Shown: positions 17,165-26,589 of the stretch, in pieces
Numbering within the stretch: position 1 is the stretch's first letter
Layout of the letters: every line of letters starts with the position of its first letter
Origin: Haloplanus vescus
GTDB taxonomy: Archaea > Halobacteriota > Halobacteria > Halobacteriales > Haloferacaceae
Reading direction: 5' to 3'
DNA: 64,000 nucleotides
NCBI RefSeq assembly: GCF_900107665.1
Contig: NZ_FNQT01000007.1
Location: 1 to 64,000 of the forward strand
The notes under the pieces: generated by a model
What the model was told of the DNA's origin: nothing
Databases searched by the model: none
What the model saw: the letters and a program-made list of their open reading frames with translations, nothing else
Position numbers and translations under genes: made by a program

Positions 17165-17653
17165 GTGGACCTCCACGTGCGCTACGCGGGCGACGACGAC
17201 CCCGAGAAGTGTACGGCCCGCAAACTCGCGCGGTTCGACCTCGTCGACCTGCATCGCTCGGACCGGGCGACGCCCTACGGCGTCGTCCTCAACCCGCACG
17301 CGGAGCAGGCGCTCTCGCCAGCGGACGCGACGGAGACGCTCGTCGCCCTCGACTGCTCGTGGGAGTCGGCGGGCGAGGCGCGCTTCTCCCTCCCCGGCGA
17401 ACACCGTGCGCTCCCCTACCTTGTCGCCGCCAACCCCGTCAACTTCGGCAAGCCGTTCCGCCTGACGACGGTCGAAGCGCTGGCGGCCGGACTGGTCATC
17501 CTCGGTGACCGCGACGCCGCCGAGCGCATCCTCTCGAAGTTCACGTGGGGCGAGACCTTTCTCGAACTCAACGACGAACCCTTGCGCCGGTACGCCGACT
17601 GCGAGGACTCCGCCGAAGTCGTGGCCGTCCAGGGCGAGTATCTGGACCGGTAG
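17165..17653 (+). CDS. tsr3: Tsr3-type rRNA aminocarboxypropyltransferase (DUF367)
   Basis: A 162-residue protein matching Tsr3, which transfers the 3-amino-3-carboxypropyl group of S-adenosylmethionine to a hypermodified base in small-subunit rRNA. Landmarks are the N-terminal '[12 protein letters not shown]', 'LVALDCSWE', and '[27 protein letters not shown]', the conserved SAM-binding SPOUT-like core. The start is GTG 17165 ([11 protein letters not shown]), the first codon after a stop-free but unrelated stretch. It is divergent from the NTF2-like gene. Family assignment is strong by eye. Confidence 0.88.
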   Translation: MDLHVRYAGDDDPEKCTARKLARFDLVDLHRSDRATPYGVVLNPHAEQALSPADATETLVALDCSWESAGEARFSLPGEHRALPYLVAANPVNFGKPFRLTTVEALAAGLVILGDRDAAERILSKFTWGETFLELNDEPLRRYADCEDSAEVVAVQGEYLDR

Positions 17654-17691
17654 CCCCAGCGTTGATGTCAGCGTAGCTCGAAGTGGCGCGC

Positions 17692-18156
17692 ATGCAGCGC
17701 CGCCGATTGGTCCCCATCGTCCTCGCTCTCGTCGGCCTCCTCGCCGTCCTCGTCGGCGTCCGGCAGGGCCTCGTTCACGTCGCCCCGGGCTACGAAGGCA
17801 CGATTATGACCGGTTGGGACGGGCCGCTGAACCACGAGGAGCAACTACTCACTCGCCTCGCCGTCCTCGGCGTCGTCGGGTCTGTCGCCGCACTCCGGTG
17901 GCGACGCCTCGCCGTGGTTCCGGCCGCGGTGGGCGGCGTCGTCCTCTTCTACGCGCTCCGGGCTGCGCTCCACTACGCGCTCGACCCCGGCTTGTACGTC
18001 GAGGTGTCGACCTACGCCGGCCCGAGTCGCTTCGTCCTCGGCGCCGAACCAGTTTTGCTCGTCGCGGGTGGCGCCCTCCTCGTCGCTGCCGGCATCGTCC
18101 GCTGGCGCGCGGACACCGACGACGAATCCCCGGACACGCGCGTCTCGACGGCGTAG
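17692..18156 (+). CDS. hypothetical four-helix membrane protein
   Basis: A 154-residue protein with hydrophobic segments at about residues 5-25, 57-75, 78-100 and 120-140, an extracellular-type loop after the first helix (HVAPGYEGTIMTGWDGPLNHEE) and an acidic cytoplasmic tail. ATG 17692 (MQRRRLVP) gives a positive-inside first helix; an in-frame start three codons earlier is possible. It sits between tsr3 and the Nog1-like gene in the same direction. No family recognised. Confidence 0.7.
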   Translation: MQRRRLVPIVLALVGLLAVLVGVRQGLVHVAPGYEGTIMTGWDGPLNHEEQLLTRLAVLGVVGSVAALRWRRLAVVPAAVGGVVLFYALRAALHYALDPGLYVEVSTYAGPSRFVLGAEPVLLVAGGALLVAAGIVRWRADTDDESPDTRVSTA

Positions 18157-18172
18157 CGACGAACGGACGACC

Positions 18173-18178
18173 TTTTAT
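18173..18178 (+). promoter_or_regulatory. TATA element for the Nog1-like GTPase gene
   Basis: 'ttttat' lies 24-29 bases before the ATG at 18202. This is the spacing of leaderless haloarchaeal transcripts, and the surrounding sequence is GC-rich. Confidence 0.6.
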
Positions 18179-18201
18179 CCGCGCGTGTCGAAGCGTCGAC
18201 A

Positions 18202-19206
18202 ATGATTTTCGAAGGCCTTCCGACCACGCCCTGGTCGGAGGAACTCATCGACAAAGCGTTCTCGCGCGCCGCTCGCTCCGGGCGCGCGAAATCGGGGGTG
18301 GAAGCCCAGCAGTCGATGCTCCAGACCGCTGGTAACATCCTCTCCGACAACTTGGAGAACGTGGTGACGGAGTGGCCGGACTTCGGCGTCGTCGCCCCGT
18401 TCTACCGCGACCTCGCGGACGCGGTGTTGCGACGCGAAATCCCGTCACGCACCGGCGACGACGGCACTGAACAGGTCGGCCTCGACGCCCTCCGGGCCAG
18501 TCTCTCCGAGGTGACGTGGGCCAGCCGGCAGGTCGAGGAGATTCAGCGCGAGTACAACTCGAAACTCCGGAAGACGGACGCCGAGACGGCGCGCAAACAC
18601 CGCAAGCAGGCCTTTGCGCGCATGGCCGACGTGGTCGAGGAAGTCTCCGAGGACCTCCGCCGCGTCGGCGAGGCACGGGACGCCCTCCGTGACCTGCCCG
18701 ACATCCGCTCCGACGAACCGACCATCGTCGTCGCCGGCTATCCGAACGTGGGCAAATCCTCCTTTGTCAACGACGTGACCCGCGCCGACAACGAAATCGC
18801 CCGCTACCCGTTCACCACCCGCGGGATTCAGATTGGGCACTTCGAGCGCGACCACATCCGCTATCAGATTATCGACACGCCCGGCCTGCTTGACCGGCCC
18901 GAAGCCGAGCGAAACGACATCGAGAATCAAGCGGTCAGTGCGCTCTCTCATCTCGCCGACGCCGTCCTCTTCGTCGTCGACGCCAGCGGAGCGTGTGGCT
19001 ACCCAATCGATGTCCAACTCGACCTGCGTGACGCCGTCGTCGAGCGCTTCGACGCGCCCGTCATCACCGTCTGTAACAAGAGCGACCGCTCGCGGGATGT
19101 GGAGGCCGACGCCTACATGAGCGTCACCGAGGGCGAGAACGTCGACGAAGTGCTCGATTTGGCCGTCGAGACGGTCGATTGGGAACCCGACCTGCCGTCG
19201 CGCTAG
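18202..19206 (+). CDS. Nog1-family GTPase
   Basis: A 334-residue OBG/Nog1-type GTPase, likely involved in large-subunit ribosome assembly. Residues 1-165 are an alpha-helical Nog1 N-domain. The G domain has G1 GYPNVGKSS (179-187), switch region TTRGIQIG, G3 DTPGLLDRP and G4 NKSD, with the Nog1-typical 'DAVLFVVDASGACGY'. ATG 18202 follows a TATA element at leaderless spacing. The stop codon shares CTAG with the convergent DUF389 gene. Confidence 0.92.
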   Translation: MIFEGLPTTPWSEELIDKAFSRAARSGRAKSGVEAQQSMLQTAGNILSDNLENVVTEWPDFGVVAPFYRDLADAVLRREIPSRTGDDGTEQVGLDALRASLSEVTWASRQVEEIQREYNSKLRKTDAETARKHRKQAFARMADVVEEVSEDLRRVGEARDALRDLPDIRSDEPTIVVAGYPNVGKSSFVNDVTRADNEIARYPFTTRGIQIGHFERDHIRYQIIDTPGLLDRPEAERNDIENQAVSALSHLADAVLFVVDASGACGYPIDVQLDLRDAVVERFDAPVITVCNKSDRSRDVEADAYMSVTEGENVDEVLDLAVETVDWEPDLPSR

Positions 19207-20594
19207 GCTGGCGTCTCGGTGACGCCCGCGCCGGTTTCTCTCACACCTGTTGACGCGTGCGGCGCTGACAGGCGTGCGCGCTCGCTCCGCGCCACGTCCA
19301 CGACGACGTACTGCACCTCGACGGTCACGTCGCTCTCGGCGCGGAACGCCGGGTCTTCGAGCGCGTCGATTCGTTCGGCGAGCGTGCTGGCGAGCCGTGG
19401 CGTCTCCTGCCCCGGCGGGTGGCCGACGGTGACCGTGACTCGCTCCGGGCGGGTGAAGGGGAAGCGCTGGTCGTAGGTGACCCTGACCGAGAGTCGCTCC
19501 AGCCCCGCATAGTCGGCCAGCGTGTCGTCGACGGTGGTGCGGACGTTCTCCTCGAACGCCGCCGTCTGGTAGGTGCCGTACGTGACGCCGGCGAGCAGCG
19601 TCGAGAGGACGAGCAGCGCGACACCGAGGCTGGCGATGCGCTTGAGGGTGGCCGAGCGGGCCTCCTCGCGCCGGAACCAACTCTTCGGCCGGTAGCCCAT
19701 CAGCCAGAGGACGGCCAGCGCCGCGAAGTTGATGGACAGGAAGTTGACGAGGACGAGGACGAGCGCACCCGAGACGGTCTGGGGCGACCCCCACGCGAGG
19801 CCGATGCCGACGACGGCCGTCGGGGGGACGAGCGCCGCGGCAATCATGACGCCGACGAGCGCCGTCGAGACGCCGGTCGAGAGGCTGAGTGCACCCGCCG
19901 CGCCGGCCCCGAGGGCGATGGCCAGCGAGAGCACGTCGGGGACGAGGCGCTCCCGAACCTCGTCGATGGCGAACACGTCCGCCGCCTCCAACGGGACGAC
20001 GTGGGCCGTCCGCAGGAGGATGGCGAACGCCGCGGCGGCGACGACGGCGAGGACGCCGCCCGCGACCTGCAGTTTCACGCCGCGAAGCAGGAGTTCGCGG
20101 TCGTCGACGACCGACCCCGTACTCGTCGCCATCGCCGGGCCGATGAGGGGCGCGATGACCATCGACCCCACCACCACCGCCGCGGAGTCGAGGAGGAGGC
20201 CCGCCGTCGCGACGACGGAACTGATGGCCGTCATCGTCGCGAACGTCCGCCACTCGGGGGCGAGCGACCGCGCCCGCGCCGCGAGTTCCTCGCGAGCGAT
20301 TCGATTCCCGTTCTCCTCGTCTTCTTCGTATCGCTCCACGAGTTTCTCGAATCGACGCGAGATGACCGTCTCGGCGTCGAGGACGACGGTGTACGCCTCC
20401 CGGTCGAGGCCCGCGTCGTGCAGCTGTTCCAACACCGGTTCGACCGCGGATTGTGGCAACGGAAACGTCACCATCGCCGTGTACTCGCGGTCGCTCGTCT
20501 CGTCGGTGACGACGTAGTCGATGTCCTCGTCGTCGAGCGTTCGCAGGATGGTCTCCCGTTTCCCCTCGGGGACCATCACCTGAACGAGTCGCAC
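19203..20594 (-). CDS. DUF389 (TIGR00341-type) membrane protein
   Basis: A 463-residue protein. The first 85 residues are an ACT-like regulatory domain (MRLVQVMVPEGKRETILRTLDDEDIDYVV). Residues about 115-320 hold six to seven transmembrane helices with the conserved 'DSAAVVVGSMVIAPLIGP' signature. A soluble C-terminal domain (about 350-440) follows. The family is common in archaea and its transport or sensory role is unproven. The short overlap with the Nog1-like gene is tail to tail. Confidence 0.88.
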   Translation of the reverse strand: MRLVQVMVPEGKRETILRTLDDEDIDYVVTDETSDREYTAMVTFPLPQSAVEPVLEQLHDAGLDREAYTVVLDAETVISRRFEKLVERYEEDEENGNRIAREELAARARSLAPEWRTFATMTAISSVVATAGLLLDSAAVVVGSMVIAPLIGPAMATSTGSVVDDRELLLRGVKLQVAGGVLAVVAAAAFAILLRTAHVVPLEAADVFAIDEVRERLVPDVLSLAIALGAGAAGALSLSTGVSTALVGVMIAAALVPPTAVVGIGLAWGSPQTVSGALVLVLVNFLSINFAALAVLWLMGYRPKSWFRREEARSATLKRIASLGVALLVLSTLLAGVTYGTYQTAAFEENVRTTVDDTLADYAGLERLSVRVTYDQRFPFTRPERVTVTVGHPPGQETPRLASTLAERIDALEDPAFRAESDVTVEVQYVVVDVARSERARLSAPHASTGVRETGAGVTETPA

Positions 20595-20664
20595 GGCCGC
20601 ACGTCACGCCCGGCGACCAAATAGTCTGCGTCGCGGCCGGGGCGTCGGCGTCGACTGACGCCGT

Positions 20665-21651
20665 TCAGTCCGCCGTCGCGACGGCGTCGTCCGACGCCTC
20701 TCCGTCGCGCCACGTGAAGTAACTCGCGAGCGCCGGGCCGGTGACGTTGTGCCAGACGCTGAACAGGGCGGGAATCAGGGCCGCGGACGGCGAGAACAGC
20801 GACGTGGCCAGCGCGACGGCGAGGCCGCTGTTCTGGAGGCCGACTTCGAACGTACAGGTCCGCACGCGGTCCTCGGACATGCCCGCGGCGCGGCCGACAC
20901 CGAACCCAGCGCCGAGGCCGATGGCGTTATGCGCGACGACGGCGAGGAGGACGAGCGCACCCGCCGTGAGGATGTTCTCGACGTTCGCGCCGACGACACC
21001 GGCGACGATGGCGACGATGGCGACGACGCTGATGACCGGGAACACGTCGACGCCGATTTCGGCCGCCTTCGGCGCCTTCCGGTCGAGCAGGTAGCGGATG
21101 GTGAACCCGAGAATCACGGGGATGATGACGATTTGGACGATGCTCGTGAACATCTCCATGAACGTCACGTCGATGCCCTCGCCGAGGATGAACAGCGTCC
21201 ACGCGGGCATCACGATGGGCGCCGCGAGCGTCGTCAGCGTCGTGATGGCAACCGACAGCGCCACGTCACCGCGCCCGAGGTAGGACATCACGTTCGACGC
21301 GGTGCCGCCGGGTGCCGCCCCGACGAGGACGAGGCCGACGCCGATGGCGTCGGGCAGGTCGAGGAGGATATACAGCCCGTAGGCCGCGAGCGGCATCACC
21401 AGCCACTGGGTCACGGCGCCGATGCCCACGTCGACGGGGCGGTCGACCAGTCGCTTGAAGTCCGCGGGCTGGAGCGTCAGGCCCATCCCCAGCATGATGA
21501 GGCCGAGAAGCGGCGTAACGTAATTCAGGATGGGCACAAACGGGTCGGGATTCGCCAGCGCGGCACCCGACGCCAGCACCACCCAGACGACGAAGTACTT
21601 GCTTGCGACGCGACTCGCACGTGAGAGTTGGTCAGTCAGGGACACACCCAC
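20665..21651 (-). CDS. bile acid:sodium symporter (BASS) family transporter
   Basis: A 328-residue membrane protein with about ten helices. The BASS landmarks are LGLIMLGMGLTL near residue 55, the discontinuous-helix segment GAAPGGTASNVMSYL near residue 110, and EVGLQNSGLAVALA near residue 275. These frame the two sodium sites and the organic-anion pathway. Natural substrates in archaea are unknown. There is no ATG near the start; the open frame begins at GTG 21651 (GVSLTDQ), which fits the family. It ends 70 bases from the DUF389 start on the same strand. Confidence 0.9.
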   Translation of the reverse strand: MGVSLTDQLSRASRVASKYFVVWVVLASGAALANPDPFVPILNYVTPLLGLIMLGMGLTLQPADFKRLVDRPVDVGIGAVTQWLVMPLAAYGLYILLDLPDAIGVGLVLVGAAPGGTASNVMSYLGRGDVALSVAITTLTTLAAPIVMPAWTLFILGEGIDVTFMEMFTSIVQIVIIPVILGFTIRYLLDRKAPKAAEIGVDVFPVISVVAIVAIVAGVVGANVENILTAGALVLLAVVAHNAIGLGAGFGVGRAAGMSEDRVRTCTFEVGLQNSGLAVALATSLFSPSAALIPALFSVWHNVTGPALASYFTWRDGEASDDAVATAD

Positions 21652-21712
21652 AGAATCGGTTGCTACCCCGGGAAATGTCTATCTATTCCGGCGTCACAGC
21701 CGCGGAGACCCG

Positions 21713-22423
21713 CTATGTGCCGTCGGCGTCGTCGGGTCGAAGCCGCTCCAGTATGGGCATCTCCTCGGTTCGCTCCCCCAGCCCCGCCCAGTCGATGCCC
21801 GACGGCTTTGCCCCCGCCTCCGTTCGGACCGTCCGCGACGGCGTCACGACGAGGTCCATCGGTACGTCGTGGGCCGCCGAGTCCGGCGTCTCGACCACCT
21901 GTTTCTCGTGGACCGTCGTCGCCGTCGTCGTCTCGTCGCCCACGAGGTCGAACCCCCGCAACACCGCGAATTCGAGGTCGCTGTACCCCTCGCCCTTGCC
22001 GACGCGGGCGCCGTCCTCGTCGACGGCGACGCTCCCGCTGACGATAAGGTCGATTGGGGCCATCTCCTCGGGGCCCACCGGGACGCCGTACTCGTCGATG
22101 CCGCTCACGGTCGTCGCGGCGTCGACGTCGTCCACGCCGGGGTCGATGCGCCGGAAACACTGCTCGTCGCGCAGGCGCGGCACGGCGACGTAGAGAGTCT
22201 TCCCCGCCCGGAGCGCCGCGCGCCGCACGGGCAACTGCGGAGCGTCGGGATTCGCTTTGACCGTCGTCGCCGCGGCCCACTCGTCGGTCGCCGCGAGGCG
22301 CTCTGCGGCCTCGCTCGCCCCCGCGAAGTTGGGGATGCGCCCGTGGGGCGGGAACGGGAATCGGGCTTCGCCGCTCTCCTCTAGCTCGTCCCAGACGCGT
22401 TCGCGGAGGGTGTCCTTGTCCAT
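21713..22423 (-). CDS. 5-formyltetrahydrofolate cyclo-ligase family protein
   Basis: A 236-residue member of the 5-FTHF cyclo-ligase (MTHFS) fold, which in bacteria converts 5-formyl-THF to 5,10-methenyl-THF using ATP. The family loop GKGEGYSDLE is present near residue 140, with an N-terminal basic-binding helix and the strand TLYVAVPRL. Archaeal members are larger and their exact substrate (folate or a pterin) is uncertain. ATG 22423 (MDKDTLRERVWDEL) is the natural start, divergent from engB by 79 bases. Confidence 0.87.
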   Translation of the reverse strand: MDKDTLRERVWDELEESGEARFPFPPHGRIPNFAGASEAAERLAATDEWAAATTVKANPDAPQLPVRRAALRAGKTLYVAVPRLRDEQCFRRIDPGVDDVDAATTVSGIDEYGVPVGPEEMAPIDLIVSGSVAVDEDGARVGKGEGYSDLEFAVLRGFDLVGDETTTATTVHEKQVVETPDSAAHDVPMDLVVTPSRTVRTEAGAKPSGIDWAGLGERTEEMPILERLRPDDADGT

Positions 22424-22473
22424 ACGGGTCGTCGCTCGCGCCGCCTCATAGTCTCTCGGCTCGACACGCCGAA

Positions 22474-22479
22474 TTTAAA
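22474..22479 (+). promoter_or_regulatory. TATA element for engB
   Basis: 'tttaaa' is 24-29 bases upstream of the ATG at 22503, leaderless spacing. Confidence 0.6.
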
Positions 22480-22502
22480 CCCCTCAGCCGTCTACGTCGC
22501 CC

Positions 22503-23117
22503 ATGTTCGAGGACCGCCCTGACTGCGACGAGGTCGTCCTCGTCGGCCGGTCGAACGTCGGCAAGTCGACGCTGATGCGTGAACTGACCGGCCACTCCGT
22601 CTCCACGGGCCGCAAACCGGGTGTCACCCGCCAACCCAACCACTTCGACTGGACCTCGGAGAGCTTCATGTTCACCGACCTCCCCGGGTTCGGGTTCATG
22701 TCCGGCGTCTCCGAGGAGCAACGCGAGCAAATCAAGACCGACGTGGTGCGGTACGTGGAGGACAACGCCGACGACATCTTGGTCGGCGTCCTCGTCGTCG
22801 ACGGCAAGAGCGTCGTCGACATCATCGACCGCCACAGCGGCGACGACGAGATTCCCCACGACGTGGAGCTCTTCCACTTCCTCCGCGACCTGGAGATTCC
22901 GACCGTCGTCGCCGTCAACAAGATGGACAAGGTCGACGACCGAGACGACCGCCTCGACGACCTCTGTGACCGCCTCGGCCTCTATCCGCCGTGGAAACAG
23001 TGGCAGGACACCATCGCCCCCATCTCCGCGAAACGGGGCAACATCAGCGCCCTGACCGACACCCTCGGCGACCACTTCCACGACCAGAAGCGCGACGACC
23101 TGCTGAAGTTCCTCTAA
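22503..23117 (+). CDS. engB: EngB/YihA-type GTPase
   Basis: A 204-residue GTPase of the EngB family that helps assemble the large ribosomal subunit in bacteria. G1 is GRSNVGKST (15-23), the switch-I region is [12 protein letters not shown]3 is DLPGFGFM, G4 is NKMDKVD and G5 is APISAKRGN. Length and domain layout are typical. Convergent with the dehydrogenase: its TAA and the neighbour's TAG overlap. Confidence 0.94.
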   Translation: MFEDRPDCDEVVLVGRSNVGKSTLMRELTGHSVSTGRKPGVTRQPNHFDWTSESFMFTDLPGFGFMSGVSEEQREQIKTDVVRYVEDNADDILVGVLVVDGKSVVDIIDRHSGDDEIPHDVELFHFLRDLEIPTVVAVNKMDKVDDRDDRLDDLCDRLGLYPPWKQWQDTIAPISAKRGNISALTDTLGDHFHDQKRDDLLKFL

Positions 23118-24046
23118 ACGACGCGGTTCGTCAGCGATTCGCCCGCGCCGAGTCGCCGGAGGTTCTCGCGGACGATGGTCGCTATCCGCTCGTAGTAGTC
23201 GTCGGTGAAGGCGGCGGCGTGGGGCGTGACGATGACGTTCTCCCGGCCCCAGAGCGGCGAGTCCTCGGGGAGCGGTTCCGTCTCGAACACGTCGAGGCCG
23301 GCGCCCGCGATGCGCTCTGACTCCACCGCATCGACGAGCGCCGACTGCTCGACCACCGGCCCGCGCGCGACGTTTATCAGGTACGCGTCGTCGCGCATGG
23401 CGTCGAACTCTGCGGCTCCGATCATGCCCTCCGTGTCGTCGGTCAGGGGGACGGCGAGGGCGACGAAGCGCGCGTCGGCGATGGCCTCGTGGAGTCGTTC
23501 GGGCGGGTACACCTCGTCGACGCCGTCGACGGGCGTCGGCGTGCGCTTCACGCCCGTCACGTCCATCCCGAGGGCCGCGGCGCGGGTGGCGATGCCCTGG
23601 CCGAGCGTTCCCAGTCCGACGACACAGACCGACGCCCGCCGGAGGGGGAAGGCGTCGTCCCACGCGGGTTGGCGCCACTCGCTCCGTTCCTGGTTCGAAC
23701 GGTGGACGTGCAGGCGGCGGGCGAAGGCGAGCATCAGGCCCATCGTCGTCTCGCCCACCACGTCGCCGTGGATACCCGTGCTGTTGGTGAGGGCAATCTC
23801 TCGCTTGCGCAGGTCGTCGAACGGGAAGCGGTCGACGCCCGCCTGAATCGAGTGAATCCAGTCCAGATCGGCGTCGAGAAAGCGGTCGTCGTACGCGAAG
23901 GTGACGAGGGCGTCGCAGGCGTCGATGTCGTCCGTGCCGACGATGCGGACTGTCGGGTCCGTGTCCGAGAGGGAATCGCGAAACACCGTCGCGGGGAACA
24001 CGTCGCCGACCGATTCGTGTACGCCGAGCGTCTCGGGTGCGTGCAT
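23114..24046 (-). CDS. D-2-hydroxyacid dehydrogenase
   Basis: A 310-residue NAD(P)-dependent reductase of 2-oxoacids to D-2-hydroxyacids. The Rossmann motif is VGLGTLGQG. Catalytic residues are visible as Arg in NVARGPVVE, Glu in [15 protein letters not shown] and His in VTPHAAAF. The residue pattern after the Rossmann motif ([11 protein letters not shown]) has a basic Lys-Arg pair, which favours NADP, as reported for haloarchaeal enzymes of this family. ATG 24046 ([14 protein letters not shown]) is chosen; upstream in-frame sequence is not family-like. Confidence 0.93.
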   Translation of the reverse strand: MHAPETLGVHESVGDVFPATVFRDSLSDTDPTVRIVGTDDIDACDALVTFAYDDRFLDADLDWIHSIQAGVDRFPFDDLRKREIALTNSTGIHGDVVGETTMGLMLAFARRLHVHRSNQERSEWRQPAWDDAFPLRRASVCVVGLGTLGQGIATRAAALGMDVTGVKRTPTPVDGVDEVYPPERLHEAIADARFVALAVPLTDDTEGMIGAAEFDAMRDDAYLINVARGPVVEQSALVDAVESERIAGAGLDVFETEPLPEDSPLWGRENVIVTPHAAAFTDDYYERIATIVRENLRRLGAGESLTNRVV

Positions 24047-24425
24047 ACGCGTCGCTACCGGCGCGGTGACGAAAAGTGTGTGTGAGATGGTGGCTCGGGA
24101 GTGGGCCTCGTCACACGGGGCTCGGAGGGGGTAACCGTCGTCACTGCCACCGGTAGGGTCTACACCCTTCGACACAAAAAGTCGTCCGTTGTGTGGGTCA
24201 GCCCTGAGAACGACGACTCGTATTTCGAGATTTGTGGTCGACCGTCCCGTGGTGTCTCACGACGAGCACAGCCAAGCACTGATATTCTTATGTGTGCTCG
24301 TCCAACGCCGACTGTGAGCACTTTGACGGGCAATCGAACCGAGTGTTCCGGATTGCTTCCGGCGACGCGAAGGGGTCGGATTCTCTATCCGGTGAGCGAA
24401 TATGACGTGTATCGGGTGGCCGAGA
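24047..24425. other. intergenic region at the left edge of the glycan island
   Basis: About 380 bases separate two divergent genes. An open frame crosses it on the plus strand but its product looks like random sequence, so I call no gene. Sequence turns more AT-rich toward the glycosyltransferase, with a TATA-like 'gatattctta' about 24286-24295. No repeat or tRNA attachment site marks the island boundary. Confidence 0.5.
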
Positions 24426-25529
24426 ATGTGTGAGGAGCGCGTCGCAATCGTCCACGACCGATTTCCTGGTATGGGTGGTGGCGAGACGTTCGCGGTCGAG
24501 GCCGCGCGCGTGCTTGATGCCCCCATATACACCATGTACGTCGCAGAGGGAACGGCACTCCCCGAGGACGTGACGGTGTATGCAATGCGGCAGTCGAAGT
24601 ACACGAGTGGTCTCTCGGGCCAGTTGTTGGAGTGGAAGAATAGTGGCATGAATCCGTTCGAGACGACGAGCGTGGCCATTGACATGACACAGGGCGTCGA
24701 CGAACTCGGCGAGTACGACGTCCTGCTGGAGAGTGCGCCCCTCTCGAAATATTACGTCCCGGACACTCATCAGCGAGTCGTCCACTACCCTCACAGTCCG
24801 CCGCGGTGGCTCTACGATCTCTTTCGGGATCGGATGGACCGAGTCGACTACCCATTCGTCGGATTCGCCGCGCGAGCGTACGCGAAACTGTGGCGTGCGC
24901 TCGACAAGGAGGCTGTCGATTACGTCGACACGTTCGTCGCCAACAGCGAGGTCATCCGAGACCGTGTCAGGCGTTACTACGACCGCGACGCAGAAGTCGT
25001 GTATCCCCCCGTTACTGGTGATTGGCGGAATGAAGGGGATGACGGGTATTTCGTCACGTGGTCGCGCCTTGATAAGGAGAAACGGATGGACTTGATTGTG
25101 GAGGCATTTCAGGGACGGGATGAACGACTGATCGTCGCGGGTGATGGGGAACAGCGGGAGAAACTCGAACGAATGGCCCGTGGCCACGACAATATCGAAA
25201 TCCGGGGCTTCGTCGAGGATATCGAATCCCTCGTGGCGCGCGCTACGGCCGTGGTATACGCACCTCAACAGGAAGACTTCGGCCTCGTTGGGGCCGAGGC
25301 GTTAACGGCTGGAAAGCCGTTGCTCGGCGTAAACGAAGGGTTCACCCGGTATCAGGTTGAGGAAGGCATCACGGGCCTGCACTTCGACCCGACCGTCGAC
25401 TCGCTCAAAGCGACGCTCGACGAGTTTGATTCCGCGGACTTCGACGCCAACGAGATTCAGCGCTCCGCCGAGCAGTATAGCTACGAGAATTTTGAGACGA
25501 AACTCGAGGCTATCGTCCGGGAGCGCTGA
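24426..25529 (+). CDS. GT4-family glycosyltransferase
   Basis: A 367-residue retaining glycosyltransferase of GT-B fold. The N-terminal domain begins MCEERVAIVHDRFPGMGGGE, with a glycine-rich donor-phosphate loop. The C-terminal domain has WSRLDKEKRMDLIVEAF and the catalytic-site EX7E-like segment 'PQQEDFGLVGAEALTAGKPLLGV'. It should add a hexose to a lipid-linked or surface glycan in the cytoplasm. ATG 24426 is preferred to one eight codons upstream because the family begins right before the first beta strand. Convergent with the next GT4 gene, one base between stop codons. Confidence 0.9.
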   Translation: MCEERVAIVHDRFPGMGGGETFAVEAARVLDAPIYTMYVAEGTALPEDVTVYAMRQSKYTSGLSGQLLEWKNSGMNPFETTSVAIDMTQGVDELGEYDVLLESAPLSKYYVPDTHQRVVHYPHSPPRWLYDLFRDRMDRVDYPFVGFAARAYAKLWRALDKEAVDYVDTFVANSEVIRDRVRRYYDRDAEVVYPPVTGDWRNEGDDGYFVTWSRLDKEKRMDLIVEAFQGRDERLIVAGDGEQREKLERMARGHDNIEIRGFVEDIESLVARATAVVYAPQQEDFGLVGAEALTAGKPLLGVNEGFTRYQVEEGITGLHFDPTVDSLKATLDEFDSADFDANEIQRSAEQYSYENFETKLEAIVRER

Positions 25530-25530
25530 C

Positions 25531-26589
25531 TCAGCGCAGCGACTGGTAGAGGTCAATATACTGTCTTGCCACCTGCGAGAAGTCCCGTTCCGCCCCGAAC
25601 GCCCGCATCGATTCTGCCCGACCAGTAGCCTCTGCGAGCGCTGTGTCGACGGCTTCGTCGATTGACGGGTAGTGCCCGCTCTCATCGAACAGCACTAGCG
25701 GTGCGCCCCGTGCGGAAAGTGCCTGGAAGCGGTCGATAGCCCGGCAGACCACCGGGACCCCGTATGCGAAACACCAGTTCAGGATGCCACTCTGACGGAT
25801 ATCGTGGTAGGCGAGAACGGCGACATCGGTGGCAATAAACGCCGCGTGAAACATCTCGTCGGATAGCACGCCGGTCGTGTGGACGTTTGCTGGAGCCATC
25901 TCGACGGCATCCTGAAAATACGGTTTGTCTTCGTCCCGGAGTGGGCCTCCAGCGAGGAGGAACTTGTATTCAGGATGGCGACCAGCCAGACGCAAAAAGT
26001 CCTCCGTCCCTTTCCGAGGAGATACGTATCCGATCTGGGAGATCACGGTGTCATCAGAATTGTACCCAAAGGCCGCTCGTGCCTCTTCGGGTTCGATGTC
26101 CCGGACTTCATCCGTGTCGACTCCGTGGGGAATTCGCTGGTCCGCCACCACGTCGCGCGGCCGGAAGTCAGTCTCTGCGGCCTCAGTCATGAACACGAGG
26201 CGCGTTGCAGTAATCGCGAGCAACAGCTGCACTAACCACACGTAGGCGTACTGGACGCGACCCACTACGTCCGGGGTCCACACCTCATGAACGGTGACAA
26301 CCACTGGAACGTCACGAATCCGGGCCCCGAGGAACAGTGCTGAGAAGAAGATCCACGCGTACAGCAGTTTCGGACGGAAAAACCCGTACTCGAACTGGAT
26401 ATGAACCACGTCGGATTCGGTAGCGTGGAGCGCTGCGCGAACGTAGTCGGTAACGCCGAGTTCCGCATAGAGTGGGATATGTGTAGCATCGATGGTGTCT
26501 GCCATCCGCGCTTGGAGCTGCGCGGCGTAGTGTCCGATTCCGCCGTGGTCCTCGGGTGGTGCGAGGATGCTGACTGTGGGGGCGTCCAT
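25531..26589 (-). CDS. GT4-family glycosyltransferase
   Basis: A 352-residue GT-B glycosyltransferase: VSILAPPEDHGGIGHYAAQL (first strand and phosphate loop), 'VVVTVHEVWTPD', 'RIPHGVDTDEV' linker, 'IGYVSPRKGTEDFLRLA' at the start of the C-domain, and 'DVAVLAYHDIRQSGILNWCFAYGVPVV' around the acceptor/donor site. An internal hydrophobic stretch (YAWIFFSALFLGAR) suggests membrane association. Its start overlaps the stop of the upstream GT2 gene (TAATG), so the two are translationally coupled. Confidence 0.9.
   Translation of the reverse strand: MDAPTVSILAPPEDHGGIGHYAAQLQARMADTIDATHIPLYAELGVTDYVRAALHATESDVVHIQFEYGFFRPKLLYAWIFFSALFLGARIRDVPVVVTVHEVWTPDVVGRVQYAYVWLVQLLLAITATRLVFMTEAAETDFRPRDVVADQRIPHGVDTDEVRDIEPEEARAAFGYNSDDTVISQIGYVSPRKGTEDFLRLAGRHPEYKFLLAGGPLRDEDKPYFQDAVEMAPANVHTTGVLSDEMFHAAFIATDVAVLAYHDIRQSGILNWCFAYGVPVVCRAIDRFQALSARGAPLVLFDESGHYPSIDEAVDTALAEATGRAESMRAFGAERDFSQVARQYIDLYQSLR

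Noticed and set aside
18445-20607. 720-residue minus-strand frame
   Set aside because: It covers the Nog1-like gene in antisense and the DUF389 gene in another frame. Its product is Arg-rich and random.
24101-24433. 110-residue plus-strand frame before the first glycosyltransferase
   Set aside because: The product looks random, overlaps the start of the real gene and has no recognisable fold.
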